Shown here one piece after another: positions 16,233 to 24,516 of a stretch of DNA of 64,000 nucleotides. The stretch spans positions 558,001 through 622,000 of the forward strand of contig JBAOHC010000027.1 of assembly GCA_037046735.1 (NCBI GenBank). Reading direction: 5' to 3'. The notes under the pieces were generated by a model. It saw only the letters and a program-made list of their open reading frames with translations, did no database searches and was not told the DNA's origin. Source of the DNA: JADKAV01 sp037046735 (GTDB lineage: Bacteria > Actinomycetota > Actinomycetes > S36-B12 > UBA10799). Each line of letters begins with the position of its first letter. Positions within the stretch are counted from its first letter, which is position 1. A program made the translations under genes and the position numbers.

Positions 16233-17351
16233 GTGTCCCGCCTGCTGATCGTCTCCCCGTACGGCACGACCGGCGGGGGTGCCGAACAGTGGCTGCTCGG
16301 GATCCTCGGAACGGGTGCGCTCCGGGAGGCAGGCTGGGCTTGCGATGCCATTGTGATGCAGCAGGGGCCCCTGCAAGAGGCGCTGAGGCGGGAGCATGTC
16401 ACCGCGATCACACTGACCATCCCGGCTTCGCCGGTGGCCATCGTCCGTCGGCTGCCGGCACTGCGCCGAGCGATCCGTGCCCGCGAGCCCGCGGTCGTGG
16501 TGTCCAACGGCGTGAAAGCGCAACTGGCAGTGAGCATGGCCCTGACAGGTGCCGGGATCCCAACTGTGTGGGTCAAGCACGACCACAGCTACGACAGCAC
16601 CCTGGCGCCGGTCCTCGGCCGGGCTGCCACCCTGGTGGTTCCTACAGCGCTGGAGGTCGGTCTACCGACGGGCCGCGAGGACCTGATCGTCATCGAACCT
16701 CCACGGCCCCCCGATCCCCTGCCGTATGCGGCCGCGCGCCGGGTGCTGGCCGAACGGGGCTGGACCGCCAGCACCCGGCTGGTGGTGGGCATGGTCAGCC
16801 GTTTGGTGCCGTACAAAGGCGTCGATATGGCGATCGAGGCACTCTCAGACCCCCGCTGCGATGACTGGGAACTCGTCGTGGTCGGCGGCGATGATCCTGC
16901 CACCCCCGATGAGAGCCACCGATTGACCCTCCTTGCCACCGCTCTGGGTGTCGCTGACCGTGTGAGCCTGCTCGGTCCGATCACCGCCGCCGGCCGGTTG
17001 CTTTCGGCGGTCGATGCAGTTGCGGTTCTGACGCGGCCAGGTCAGGCTGGGGCCCCCACGAAGGAGGGCTATGGCATCGTCGCCTCGGAGGCGATGCTCG
17101 CGGGTGTGCCCGTCGTGGTGGCTCAAGAAGGGCCGATCTCGCGCCGGTTGAGCACGGCGTCGGGTCCGGCCGGGATCACTCTGACGCAGCCCACTGCGGG
17201 TGCCCTTGCCGAAGCCCTGTCCGCGCTGCGGGACGACGATATGCGCCTGGCCATGGGCGAGCGAGGCATTAGAGCCGGTCACTCGCTGCCGACTCAGGAT
17301 GATGTGGCCCGGCAATTCCTCGACGTCATCAGCGTGGCGGCGCAGCTATGA
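16233..17351 (+). CDS. GT4-family glycosyltransferase, copy 1
   Basis: The 372-residue protein has the GT-B fold of family GT4. Its N-terminal domain begins LLIVSPYGTTGGGAEQWLLG. The C-terminal nucleotide-sugar domain has VSRLVPYKGVD and the E-x7-E pair Glu278/Glu286 in EGYGIVASE. It should add one sugar to the lipid-linked repeat unit with retention of configuration. The GTG start aligns with copy 2. Its stop overlaps the start of the polymerase gene as ATGA, so the two are translationally coupled. Confidence 0.9.
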   Translation: MSRLLIVSPYGTTGGGAEQWLLGILGTGALREAGWACDAIVMQQGPLQEALRREHVTAITLTIPASPVAIVRRLPALRRAIRAREPAVVVSNGVKAQLAVSMALTGAGIPTVWVKHDHSYDSTLAPVLGRAATLVVPTALEVGLPTGREDLIVIEPPRPPDPLPYAAARRVLAERGWTASTRLVVGMVSRLVPYKGVDMAIEALSDPRCDDWELVVVGGDDPATPDESHRLTLLATALGVADRVSLLGPITAAGRLLSAVDAVAVLTRPGQAGAPTKEGYGIVASEAMLAGVPVVVAQEGPISRRLSTASGPAGITLTQPTAGALAEALSALRDDDMRLAMGERGIRAGHSLPTQDDVARQFLDVISVAAQL

Positions 17352-18694
17352 GTGTGCCGTGGCCGTTTCTGGCGCTGATCACCATGGCAGGCTTTGGGCT
17401 GGTGATGTGGCGTCCATATCTGACCGTCGTGCTTTTCGGCCTGTTCGCGCCGCTCGGGCTGACGCAACTGCCAGCCTCCCTGGACGTTGTCACAGTCCTT
17501 TCGCTGCTGGTCGTGGGAGCTGCTGTCTGGAACCAGTTGACGCGGGGAGAGAGCCTGATCCCCCAGAGCCTGCCGGCCCTGGCGGCCGTCGTGTGGTCGC
17601 TGGGTATCCTCGGCTCGGTCGCATTCAGCTCCGACCTGGGCCGGGCGGCCGTGCTGGGCACCTGGCAGATCCTCGCGGCGTGGCTGGCCGTATCGATCGC
17701 CGCGCTCGTGGACACGCAACGGAGGTTGCGGGCGGTGCTGGTGGCAGTGCTTGTCGGGTCGATCATCGTGGCCGCAACGGGCTTGTCCGGGGGTTTCAAC
17801 CAGTCAGGGGTCTTCAACGGGTCCATCGTGGACAATCGCGCGATGGGGGTGTTCTCGCAGCCCAACGAGTACGGCCTCTACAGCGCGATGATGTGGGCAT
17901 TCTCGCTCGGTGTTGCGTGTCTGTGCCGCGGCCGGTTGCGTGTGATCGCCGCACTGTGCTCCATCCTGAGTCTGGCTGGCCTGGCCGCTTCGTTCTCGCG
18001 GGGCTCCTGGCTCGGCGCTGCAATTGCCGCCCTCGCCATGGCAGCCCTGGTTCCACAGACCCGCCGACCGCAGGCCGTCGCGATCACGGCCGCGGTGACG
18101 GTCATCGGCGCATCCCTGGTTCTGATCCCCTACTGGCAGTTGCCAGGCCTGCTGATGTCGCGCTTTCTGAGCATCTTCAGCGGCGAATCCAATCCCTACG
18201 ACAACCGTCCGGCACTGTTCTCAGAGGGTCTACGGCAATGGGCCGAGCAACCCGTGTTCGGCATTGGCCCGAACATGTACCCAGTGGAATCGCAGACGAT
18301 CAGTTCCGCAACCCGCACGCTGGAGGGTCAGCATGCGCATAACCTCATCGTCACCATGGGGGCTGAACAGGGCATCATCGGATTGATCGCGTTGGGCTTG
18401 TTCGTGGTGGCTATCGTGCGGGCGGTGCGTGCGGCGCGCCAGGTAGCTGTTCCCACAGTCGGGCCGCGGCCCCGTGCCATATCGCTCGGGGCGGCAGTAA
18501 CACTGGCTGCCACGGGCGGCTTGATCAGCCTGGCGGCCGCTGGACTCGTGGACTACCCTCTTCGCAATGCCCTCACCCGGTCAACTGCCTGGCTGCTCGT
18601 AGGTCTGGTGTTGGCCGGCCACCGGGTGGCACGCGGTCAGGGCGCCGCAAGCTCCGCGCAGCGGGTGGCCGGGGAACAGGTCAGCACGCTGTAG
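17348..18694 (+). CDS. Wzy/O-antigen-ligase-family membrane protein, copy 1
   Basis: The 448-residue protein has about ten to twelve hydrophobic helices. A large extracytoplasmic loop with YDNRPALFSEGLRQW and FGIGPNMYPVES is typical of Wzy polymerases and O-antigen ligases. It should polymerise flipped repeat units or attach the polymer to an acceptor outside the membrane. It overlaps the preceding GT4 gene by 4 bases. Its last 58 bases overlap, on the opposite strand, the 3' end of the lipoprotein glycosidase gene. Confidence 0.87.
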   Translation: MSVPWPFLALITMAGFGLVMWRPYLTVVLFGLFAPLGLTQLPASLDVVTVLSLLVVGAAVWNQLTRGESLIPQSLPALAAVVWSLGILGSVAFSSDLGRAAVLGTWQILAAWLAVSIAALVDTQRRLRAVLVAVLVGSIIVAATGLSGGFNQSGVFNGSIVDNRAMGVFSQPNEYGLYSAMMWAFSLGVACLCRGRLRVIAALCSILSLAGLAASFSRGSWLGAAIAALAMAALVPQTRRPQAVAITAAVTVIGASLVLIPYWQLPGLLMSRFLSIFSGESNPYDNRPALFSEGLRQWAEQPVFGIGPNMYPVESQTISSATRTLEGQHAHNLIVTMGAEQGIIGLIALGLFVVAIVRAVRAARQVAVPTVGPRPRAISLGAAVTLAATGGLISLAAAGLVDYPLRNALTRSTAWLLVGLVLAGHRVARGQGAASSAQRVAGEQVSTL

Positions 18695-19725
18695 ACGGGC
18701 TTCGTGGTGTTATCCGAGCGAAGGATGCCGAACCCGTCCTGGTGCACATCGACATCGTCGAAGTCCCGATCGCGGTAGACGTATGCCGCTTCGATCGAAG
18801 GCAGCGAGCCGAAGTAGGCCAACATGTCAGCGGTGTACTCCGCCTGTTGCTGCTCGGTCACGCCTGCCTGCCACGCGGGCAGCCTCGGGTCGTCAGCATG
18901 CACGGAGTACCCGAACTCGGTGACCCAGATCGGCGAATTCGGATCACCGTTAATGGCCTTGTACCGGACCAGCCAATCGAGGTTGCACCCGCTGTCTACG
19001 CGGACAGCGCACTGATCCGCGGGAAGATCGCCGACGACCGGATAGGGATGGGCACCGAGGGCGTCGTAGGAACCCACTGCACCAGCGTCGAAGAAGTCCT
19101 CGTACCAGGCCGCGTCGAGGTTGGCCGGAGCGGCCGAGACGACTGTTAAGTCCGGCCGGACCCCCTTCACAGCCGGATAGGTGGCCTTCAGCAACCGGGC
19201 GTAGTCAACCGCAGATGTACCGGCGAAGAACTCCGGCAGGTTCGGCTCGTTCCAGACCTGCAACGCCGCTATCTGCTCTGGCCAGCGCTGGACCATCCAG
19301 GCGGCGGCTGCCGCGTAGTCCTTGGGATCGGCGGGCACACCGCGTTTGTCGTCGGTGCCGCTGGACCACGCAGGCGCCCACCACAGCATGACGAGTGCGG
19401 ACAAGCCCCGCTCGGAGATCTCCCGCAGCCGGACATCGAGTTGTTCCACCCCAACGCCAGTGAAACCAGCCTGCGGGTCGGGCTGCAGCGTGCTCCAGCC
19501 GACGTCCAGGCGAACCCATCCGACACCACTGGCCGCGATGGCGTCGAGAATGGCCGCGCGATCGGCATCCGAGCGTGAGATCCACATGCCGTGATAGGCC
19601 ACCCCGCGGATCTGCGGGGAGCCCACGATCGGGGTAACGGCATATGTGTGCGGCGCGCCTGGTTGCGGGCCGCAGGCGGCGACGAGCAGCAGTGTAAAGA
19701 CAGCGATCACCGCCCGCGCACTCAT
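18637..19725 (-). CDS. Lipoprotein clan GH-A glycoside hydrolase, copy 1
   Basis: The 362-residue protein has a lipoprotein signal peptide with lipobox LVAAC (Cys18). A TIM-barrel domain follows with Glu160 in QVWNEPN (acid/base) and Glu270 in VTEFGYS (nucleophile). YHGMW and GVGWVRLDVGW match the secreted enzyme at 7994, so the two are paralogues with different anchoring. A surface-bound enzyme could trim or release the polymer. ATG 19725 is chosen because it opens the signal peptide and matches copy 2. The 3' end overlaps the polymerase gene by 58 bases. Confidence 0.85.
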   Translation of the reverse strand: MSARAVIAVFTLLLVAACGPQPGAPHTYAVTPIVGSPQIRGVAYHGMWISRSDADRAAILDAIAASGVGWVRLDVGWSTLQPDPQAGFTGVGVEQLDVRLREISERGLSALVMLWWAPAWSSGTDDKRGVPADPKDYAAAAAWMVQRWPEQIAALQVWNEPNLPEFFAGTSAVDYARLLKATYPAVKGVRPDLTVVSAAPANLDAAWYEDFFDAGAVGSYDALGAHPYPVVGDLPADQCAVRVDSGCNLDWLVRYKAINGDPNSPIWVTEFGYSVHADDPRLPAWQAGVTEQQQAEYTADMLAYFGSLPSIEAAYVYRDRDFDDVDVHQDGFGILRSDNTTKPVYSVLTCSPATRCAELAAP

Positions 19726-19785
19726 ACTCCGTAGCGTCGCACGTCCTATTGGGCGAGTATGGAGAGACACGGAAGGGGGGTGCCC
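19709..19785. promoter_or_regulatory. Divergent start region of lipoprotein and GT4 genes (copy 1)
   Basis: Only 60 bases separate the two start codons (19725 and 19786). On the minus strand CGACGCTACGGAGTATG directly before and into the lipoprotein start is identical in copy 2 (near 36871-36887). The plus-strand side holds a purine-rich ribosome-binding region (GGAAGGGGGG) before ATG 19786. Promoter hexamers cannot be assigned with confidence. Confidence 0.35.
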
Positions 19786-20895
19786 ATGAACGAACGTCGA
19801 TCGCGAGTCCTGATGGTCAGCCAGCCGACCACGGCGGGTGTCGCGCAGTGCGTTCTGGATTGGTCGATCGGCCTGGCCCGTGGTGGTTGGGACGTGTCGG
19901 TGGCGTGCCCGGAGGATGGCTGGCTGCGCGAGAAGCTGAGGACTGCCGGGATCCCCGTTCACCTCTGGGAGTCGCAGCGCAGCCCCACCGCCGGAATCCG
20001 TGCCGAGTCGAAGGCTCTGAGCGCGATCATCAGGCAGACCCAGCCCGCGGTGATTTTCGCGCATTCAAGCAAGGCCGGGCTTGTCGCTCGCCTGGTGGAC
20101 CGCAACCGGGTGCCCTTGGTGTTCGCCCCCCACTCCTGGTCGTTCGAGGCGGTCCAGGGCCCCACAGCGGCTGCCGCACTGAGGTGGGAACGCTTCGCAG
20201 CCCGGTGGACCCGCCGCTTCATCTGTGTCAGCGATGCCGAACGGGATCTGGGCCTGCGCAGCAAGATCCGGGGACGTTATGTCGTTGCGCGCAATGGTAT
20301 CGACGTGACAAAGCTGCGTCCCGTCGCAGACCGCGCCGGCTTGCGTAAGGCTCTGGACATCGGGGCAGCCGAAGTGGCACTCGTCTGTCTAGGCCGCCTC
20401 AGTGAGCAGAAGGGCCAGGATGTCCTGCTATCGGCTTGGCCACAGATCGAGGCCCCCGATCGGACGTTGACGTTCGTGGGCGACGGGCCCGACGAGCAGC
20501 AGTTGCGGGCCAGCGTGGACGACCCGCGGGTGAGGTTCGTGGGTCATACAGACCGCGAGGTGGCCCTGCAGTGGCTGGCTGCCGCCGACCTAGTGATCCT
20601 GCCCTCGCGGTGGGAGGGCATGGCCTTGGTCCCGTTAGAAAGCCTTGCACTAGGTACGCCAGTCGTGGCGTCCGATGTCAACGGCGCCCGCGAGGCGATC
20701 ACCGAAGACGTGGGGGCACTGTGCCCCGCCGATGATCCGGCGGCGTTGGCCGGCACCGTCAATGACTGGCTGGACACCCCGCGACCCGCGGCTCGCACGG
20801 CCGCTCGCGCGCGCGTGGTGGACGGCTTCGATCTGGCGCAGACACTGACTACCATCGATCGCACCCTGCTCAGCACAGTGGCGGAGAACCTATGA
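19786..20895 (+). CDS. Second GT4-family glycosyltransferase, copy 1
   Basis: The 369-residue GT-B protein begins RVLMVSQPTTAGVAQCVLDW. It has CVSDAERDLG and RYVVARNGID mid-protein, GRLSEQKGQDVLL, and the E-x7-E pair Glu277/Glu285 in EGMALVPLE. It is expected to extend the lipid-linked oligosaccharide using a nucleotide sugar at the cytosolic face. ATG 19786 follows GGAAGGGGGG. Its stop overlaps the next start as ATGA. Confidence 0.9.
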   Translation: MNERRSRVLMVSQPTTAGVAQCVLDWSIGLARGGWDVSVACPEDGWLREKLRTAGIPVHLWESQRSPTAGIRAESKALSAIIRQTQPAVIFAHSSKAGLVARLVDRNRVPLVFAPHSWSFEAVQGPTAAAALRWERFAARWTRRFICVSDAERDLGLRSKIRGRYVVARNGIDVTKLRPVADRAGLRKALDIGAAEVALVCLGRLSEQKGQDVLLSAWPQIEAPDRTLTFVGDGPDEQQLRASVDDPRVRFVGHTDREVALQWLAAADLVILPSRWEGMALVPLESLALGTPVVASDVNGAREAITEDVGALCPADDPAALAGTVNDWLDTPRPAARTAARARVVDGFDLAQTLTTIDRTLLSTVAENL

Positions 20896-22175
20896 CAGCG
20901 TTGTTCGTCGGCGCGGACGCCGAGACGGCCGACGGGTTCTGGACCCGAATGGGCATGACCTTTGATCCGGGCTGGCGCGTGCAGCTCGACGGATCCACGG
21001 CCGTATCCCCCGGCGAGCTATTCCTGAGCGACACCTCCGGGGTGCCGCTGGAATACTCGCGAGCGGTGACCCGCGCATTGCGGAAGAACACCGGCCGGCT
21101 CGGGGTCGCGCTGGCGGACTCAGATGGCGCGGTCTATGCCAAAGGTGTCGTTGGTACGCGTCGTACCGTCGCCCGGACCCTGGCTGGAGCCCGGCTGGTG
21201 GCAGGTCCCCTTGCAGTCATGGCAGCCCACCGGAATGCGACTGCCGCAGCCCCCACCTCGCCGGCGAGCCGTGCGGCGATTCGCGGGGCCGACGTAGTGG
21301 CATCGAGCTGGTTCGGACTGCGCCTCGCCCGGGCGGCCATGACCTATCGAGAGTGGGCCTGTGCCCCCATCCGGGTCCCCCATGCCTCTGATGCACGGTT
21401 GGAGGTTGTGGGCGCCTGGCACAGCGGACCACACCGGTTCTGGGCGGACCCTTTTGTCCTCGTCGATGCTGACGAGAGCTGGCTGTTCATGGAGGAACTC
21501 GACCGTGCCAGCGGCCGCGGGCGCATCATCGCCGCACGTATCGTTGACGGCGGACTACGCGATCCGCGGGTGGTCCTGAGCAACGATCACCATGTGTCGT
21601 TTCCAATCGTTGCGCGGTATCAGGGCCACTGGATCGCCACCGTGGAGACCTGCGCGAAGCACAACCCGGTCTATACCTTCGAGCGGCCCGGTGATCCCTG
21701 GCATGAGAATGTTCGGTTGCCGGCCCTGCCGCCGCACACGGCCGACGCAGTTGCTGACTTTGATGCTGGGGCGCTGGTGGGCACCGATGCTGCGACCGAC
21801 GGTCACAGTGTGCTGGTGCGGTACGCGCTAAAGGGCCATGAGTGGGTTCCCCAGCCGGACGCGGTCCGGGTCGATATCGGCTGGAGCCGCGGGGGTGGGG
21901 TGGTCGACACCGCCCGCGGGATCCGCGCGGTCCAGGATTGCGCGGGGACTTATGGGACGGCGCTGGGCTGGACCTCGACCGACGACCCGGACCAGCATCT
22001 GGCGAGATGGGCCGCGGCCGACCTGTCGACACCTGGCTGGCGTGGTGTCCACACGATGACCTGGGACCAGGATCAGCAGCAGGTTTGGATCGACGGCTGG
22101 CGGCGACGCCTGAGCCCGTTCGGCTGGCGGTACAGAGTCGTGGAGCAAGGTCATTTCGCGCAGTGTCAGGGCTGA
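20892..22175 (+). CDS. GINT1-like predicted glycan-transfer protein, copy 1
   Basis: The 427-residue protein contains WHSGPHRFWADPFVLVD, WLFMEELDR and VSFPIVARYQGHWIATVE. This pattern matches the beta-propeller domain at the N-terminus of plant glucosamine inositolphosphorylceramide transferase 1 and its bacterial relatives. The fold also resembles five-bladed glycosidases. The role in bacteria is not established; position after a GT4 gene with a 4-base overlap suggests a transferase or modifying step. The 3' end overlaps the opposing GT2 gene by 10 bases. Confidence 0.65.
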   Translation: MTALFVGADAETADGFWTRMGMTFDPGWRVQLDGSTAVSPGELFLSDTSGVPLEYSRAVTRALRKNTGRLGVALADSDGAVYAKGVVGTRRTVARTLAGARLVAGPLAVMAAHRNATAAAPTSPASRAAIRGADVVASSWFGLRLARAAMTYREWACAPIRVPHASDARLEVVGAWHSGPHRFWADPFVLVDADESWLFMEELDRASGRGRIIAARIVDGGLRDPRVVLSNDHHVSFPIVARYQGHWIATVETCAKHNPVYTFERPGDPWHENVRLPALPPHTADAVADFDAGALVGTDAATDGHSVLVRYALKGHEWVPQPDAVRVDIGWSRGGGVVDTARGIRAVQDCAGTYGTALGWTSTDDPDQHLARWAAADLSTPGWRGVHTMTWDQDQQQVWIDGWRRRLSPFGWRYRVVEQGHFAQCQG

Positions 22176-22966
22176 CCGTAGCGCCTTGCTTTGAGCGCGT
22201 CGATCAGTGCTACCGGAACGACGAGCAGCGCACGTGTTCGCCACATGCCCATGCGGGCCTGTAACGATCCATCTGAATGCAGACGCTGGATCTGCAGGCG
22301 TGAGTGCAGCTGCAGCGACCGTTTGGAACGAGAGATGCTGCCCGGATCGACCTCGTACTCGATGAGCACCTGCGGCAGGTTGGCCACCTCGCCGGCATCC
22401 ATGAACCGCCAGAAGTAGGCGTAGTCCTCAGCAGCCGGGAATGCGGTCGGATAGTGGCCGATGCGTGCTGCAGCGCTTGCCCGGAACATCACGGCCGGAT
22501 GCATGAACGCGCTGTTCGCGCGCATGAACGACACGATCTGTTCGTGCGTCGTGGGCATATGGCGAACGAACAGTGGGGCCCCCTGCGGGTCGACGAACTG
22601 CGCCGCACCGCCCAGCAGCAGGATCTGTGGATGGGCGTCGAGGTACGCGATCTGAGTGGCGAACCGGCGGCCCACATTGCGGTCGCCACAGTCCAGGCGG
22701 GCGATGTATTCGTATCCGTCAGCGATGATCCGGTCCAAGCCGGCATTCAGCGCCCCCTCGATACCCACGTTGTTGTCCAGTGCAAGCACGGTCACGCGCC
22801 GCATTCCTGGCACGGCGGCGGCCACTTGGTCGTCCGTCGGAGGGGTGGGTGACCCATCATCGACCACGTAGATGTCGGCGGGGTCCTCGGCGTCGATGCT
22901 GGCCAGCGAGGCACGTAGGCCAGCGAGGTTGTTGAAGTGCGGAATGAGCACGGCGGCTCTGTTCAC
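22166..22966 (-). CDS. GT2-family glycosyltransferase, copy 1
   Basis: The 266-residue protein has the GT-A fold of family GT2: AAVLIPHFNN, IYVVDDGSPTPPTD, ARLDCGDRNVG (DxD-like acidic motif) and AAEDYAYFWR. It should transfer a sugar to a lipid-linked intermediate. The GTG start overlaps a TGA belonging to a ribF remnant, as the homologue in copy 2 overlaps the true ribF stop. Because of the duplication, the sequence upstream of this copy is the rpsO leader rather than the ribF operon, so its regulation probably differs from copy 2. Confidence 0.9.
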   Translation of the reverse strand: MNRAAVLIPHFNNLAGLRASLASIDAEDPADIYVVDDGSPTPPTDDQVAAAVPGMRRVTVLALDNNVGIEGALNAGLDRIIADGYEYIARLDCGDRNVGRRFATQIAYLDAHPQILLLGGAAQFVDPQGAPLFVRHMPTTHEQIVSFMRANSAFMHPAVMFRASAAARIGHYPTAFPAAEDYAYFWRFMDAGEVANLPQVLIEYEVDPGSISRSKRSLQLHSRLQIQRLHSDGSLQARMGMWRTRALLVVPVALIDALKARRYGQP

Positions 22967-23014
22967 GGTGTCAGCACCTCCCGCGTGCGGGTCACGTCCT
23001 CGTCCATCTGCGCG
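22963..23014 (-). pseudogene. ribF: ribF 3'-end remnant at the duplication junction
   Basis: Read on the minus strand, the segment encodes IAQMDEDVTRTREVLTP and stop. It lines up codon for codon with the true RibF C-terminus, ETMRDDVVRTREVVAP, at 40108-40159. The homology ends abruptly at 23015-23016, where the rpsO leader copy begins. Confidence 0.85.
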
Positions 23015-23043
23015 ATGGATGAACCTATCCTTCGCGGACGCAT
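22963..23043 (-). CDS. Chimeric 26-codon junction ORF upstream of GT2 copy 1
   Basis: An ATG at 23043 inside the copied rpsO leader runs in frame through the break into the ribF remnant: MRPRRIGSS followed by IAQMDEDVTRTREVLTP. Its TGA overlaps the GT2 GTG start. It could keep the GT2 gene translated by coupling, replacing ribF in that role. Whether it is expressed is unknown. Confidence 0.4.
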   Translation of the reverse strand: MRPRRIGSSIAQMDEDVTRTREVLTP

Positions 23044-23103
23044 AACATATGCGGCCTACCGAGCGTCCGTTCAGTAGCCGTGGTTCCAGTGTAGCCGGTG
23101 GGC
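23015..23103 (-). promoter_or_regulatory. Duplicated rpsO promoter/leader
   Basis: About 85 of 89 bases match 5672-5760, including the TACACT -10 (23088-23093), the 7-bp leader hairpin (23035-23041 with 23063-23069) and the AGGATAGG ribosome-binding segment. The rpsO start ATG has become ATC at the break. In this location it faces the GT2 gene at 22966. Confidence 0.75.
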
Positions 23104-23116
23104 CGTGCCCCTCGCC

Positions 23117-24450
23117 TCAGCCGCCGGACCCCTTGAAGACCTTGGGCACCGTCTTCAGCACGATCTTCACATCGCCCCACAGGCTCCAGTGGTCGGCGTA
23201 GCGGTTGTCGAAGCGGGCACGGTCGTCGATGGACGTGTCGCCACGCAGGTCGTAGATCTGCGCCAGGCCCGTCAGCCCGGCAGTCATCCGGTGCCGGTCC
23301 TCGTAGTGCGCGAACTGCTCGCTGAACTGGTCGACGAAGAACGGCCGCTCGGGTCGCGGCCCGACGAAAGACATGTCACCGCGCAGAATGTTCCACAACT
23401 GCGGCAGCTCGTCCAGCGAGGACTTGCGCATGAACTTGCCGATCGGTCCGAGCCGGTCGCTGGCGTGGGTGACCGTCCACGTCGTGTCCGAGGTGGACTC
23501 GGTGACCGGTTTCATCGTCTGCAGTTTCAGCAGTTCGAACGCCCGGCCGTCCTTGCCGATGCGCACCTGGCGGAAGAGCAGATCTCCGCCCGTCTCGCGC
23601 TTGAGCAGCGGCCCGAAGATCGCGAGCAGGGGGGCTGAGAGGATCAGAACGACCGCTGCCAGCACCACGTCGAACACGCGCTTGAGGCGTAGACCCAGCG
23701 GTGAACGAGTGCCCCCGAGCCGTTGCACGGGCATCCCGAAGATGACGTCGTCGACGCGCGATTCCTTGATGAGGTCGAAGTAGCGGGGCACGGCCATTAC
23801 CCGCAAGCCGGCATCGAGACCGCGGCGGATCTCAAACACCTCGCGCGCCTCCGAGGCTCGGGAGAAGGCGACCAGGACGGTAGAAGCCCGCACCCGTTGA
23901 GCCTCCTCGACCAGGTCGGTACTGAGCAGATCGGGAACGCGGTCGACCAGGTCCAGGCCGTATTCGGGGTTGTCCTGGGCCATCTCACTGATCGCATCGG
24001 CGATGACACCGCCCCCGACCAGCAGCAAGCGCTCGCGAGCCACATCGCTACGGCGAAGGTCACGCAACAGGACGTAGACGGGCATGCGCACGAACAGCAG
24101 GACGATCCCGGCGAACGACACCCAGACCACATCGTCGATGGAGATGTTGAACAGCGGCATGGCGGCCATGAACGCGAAGATCCCGGAGGCGACGAAGCCC
24201 GCGATCAAGGCTTTGGGCATCTCGTCCAGCGCGCTGAGCTGGAAGCGGGCCCGGTAGAGCCCCGCCTGCCACCGGAAGACCAGGAGAATCGACCAGACCG
24301 AGGACGTCGTAGCCGATGGTCACCGGATCCCACACCAGCGTGAACAGGATCAGGAACGCCGCGTCTGAGGCCATGAGCAGAAAGCCGCTGTCGGCGCGCG
24401 GACAGCCGCATGGCGGGTGCATGCACCTTCACCGTTGCCAACCTAACCAT
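23117..24450 (-). pseudogene. Polyprenyl-phosphate sugar-1-phosphate transferase, copy 2 (two frameshifts)
   Basis: The gene spans 1,334 bases against 1,332 in copy 1, and its 5' part is split over three frames. MVRLATVKVHAPAMRL at the start runs to about 24383, then LLMASDAAFLILFTLVW, then, from about 24290, RWQAGLYRARFQLSALDE onward. The insertions are near 24381 and 24285-24297. From Met at 24220 a 367-residue frame is intact, lacking the first 76 residues (first helices) but keeping the full catalytic domain with DELPQLWNILRGDMSF. It may be a pseudogene, a working truncated enzyme, or affected by base-call errors. Confidence 0.8.
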
Positions 24451-24516
24451 AAGGAGCCTCCCGAGCCTATCCGTCTACGGAAAGCATCGACAGACATGTA
24501 CCCGGGCTTAACGGCG

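Larger units (their letters stand above)
5672..23014. repeat. Tandem duplication, copy 1 of the polysaccharide locus
   Basis: This 17,343-bp unit contains 13 genes and repeats at 23015-40159 in the same orientation with the same gene order. It begins inside the rpsO start codon and ends in a 52-bp fragment homologous to the ribF 3' end (22963-23014 versus 40108-40159). Most gene lengths match copy 2 exactly: 471, 456, 372, 448, 362, 369, 427, 266 and 484 residues. Differences are spread and mostly synonymous by eye. Confidence 0.95.
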
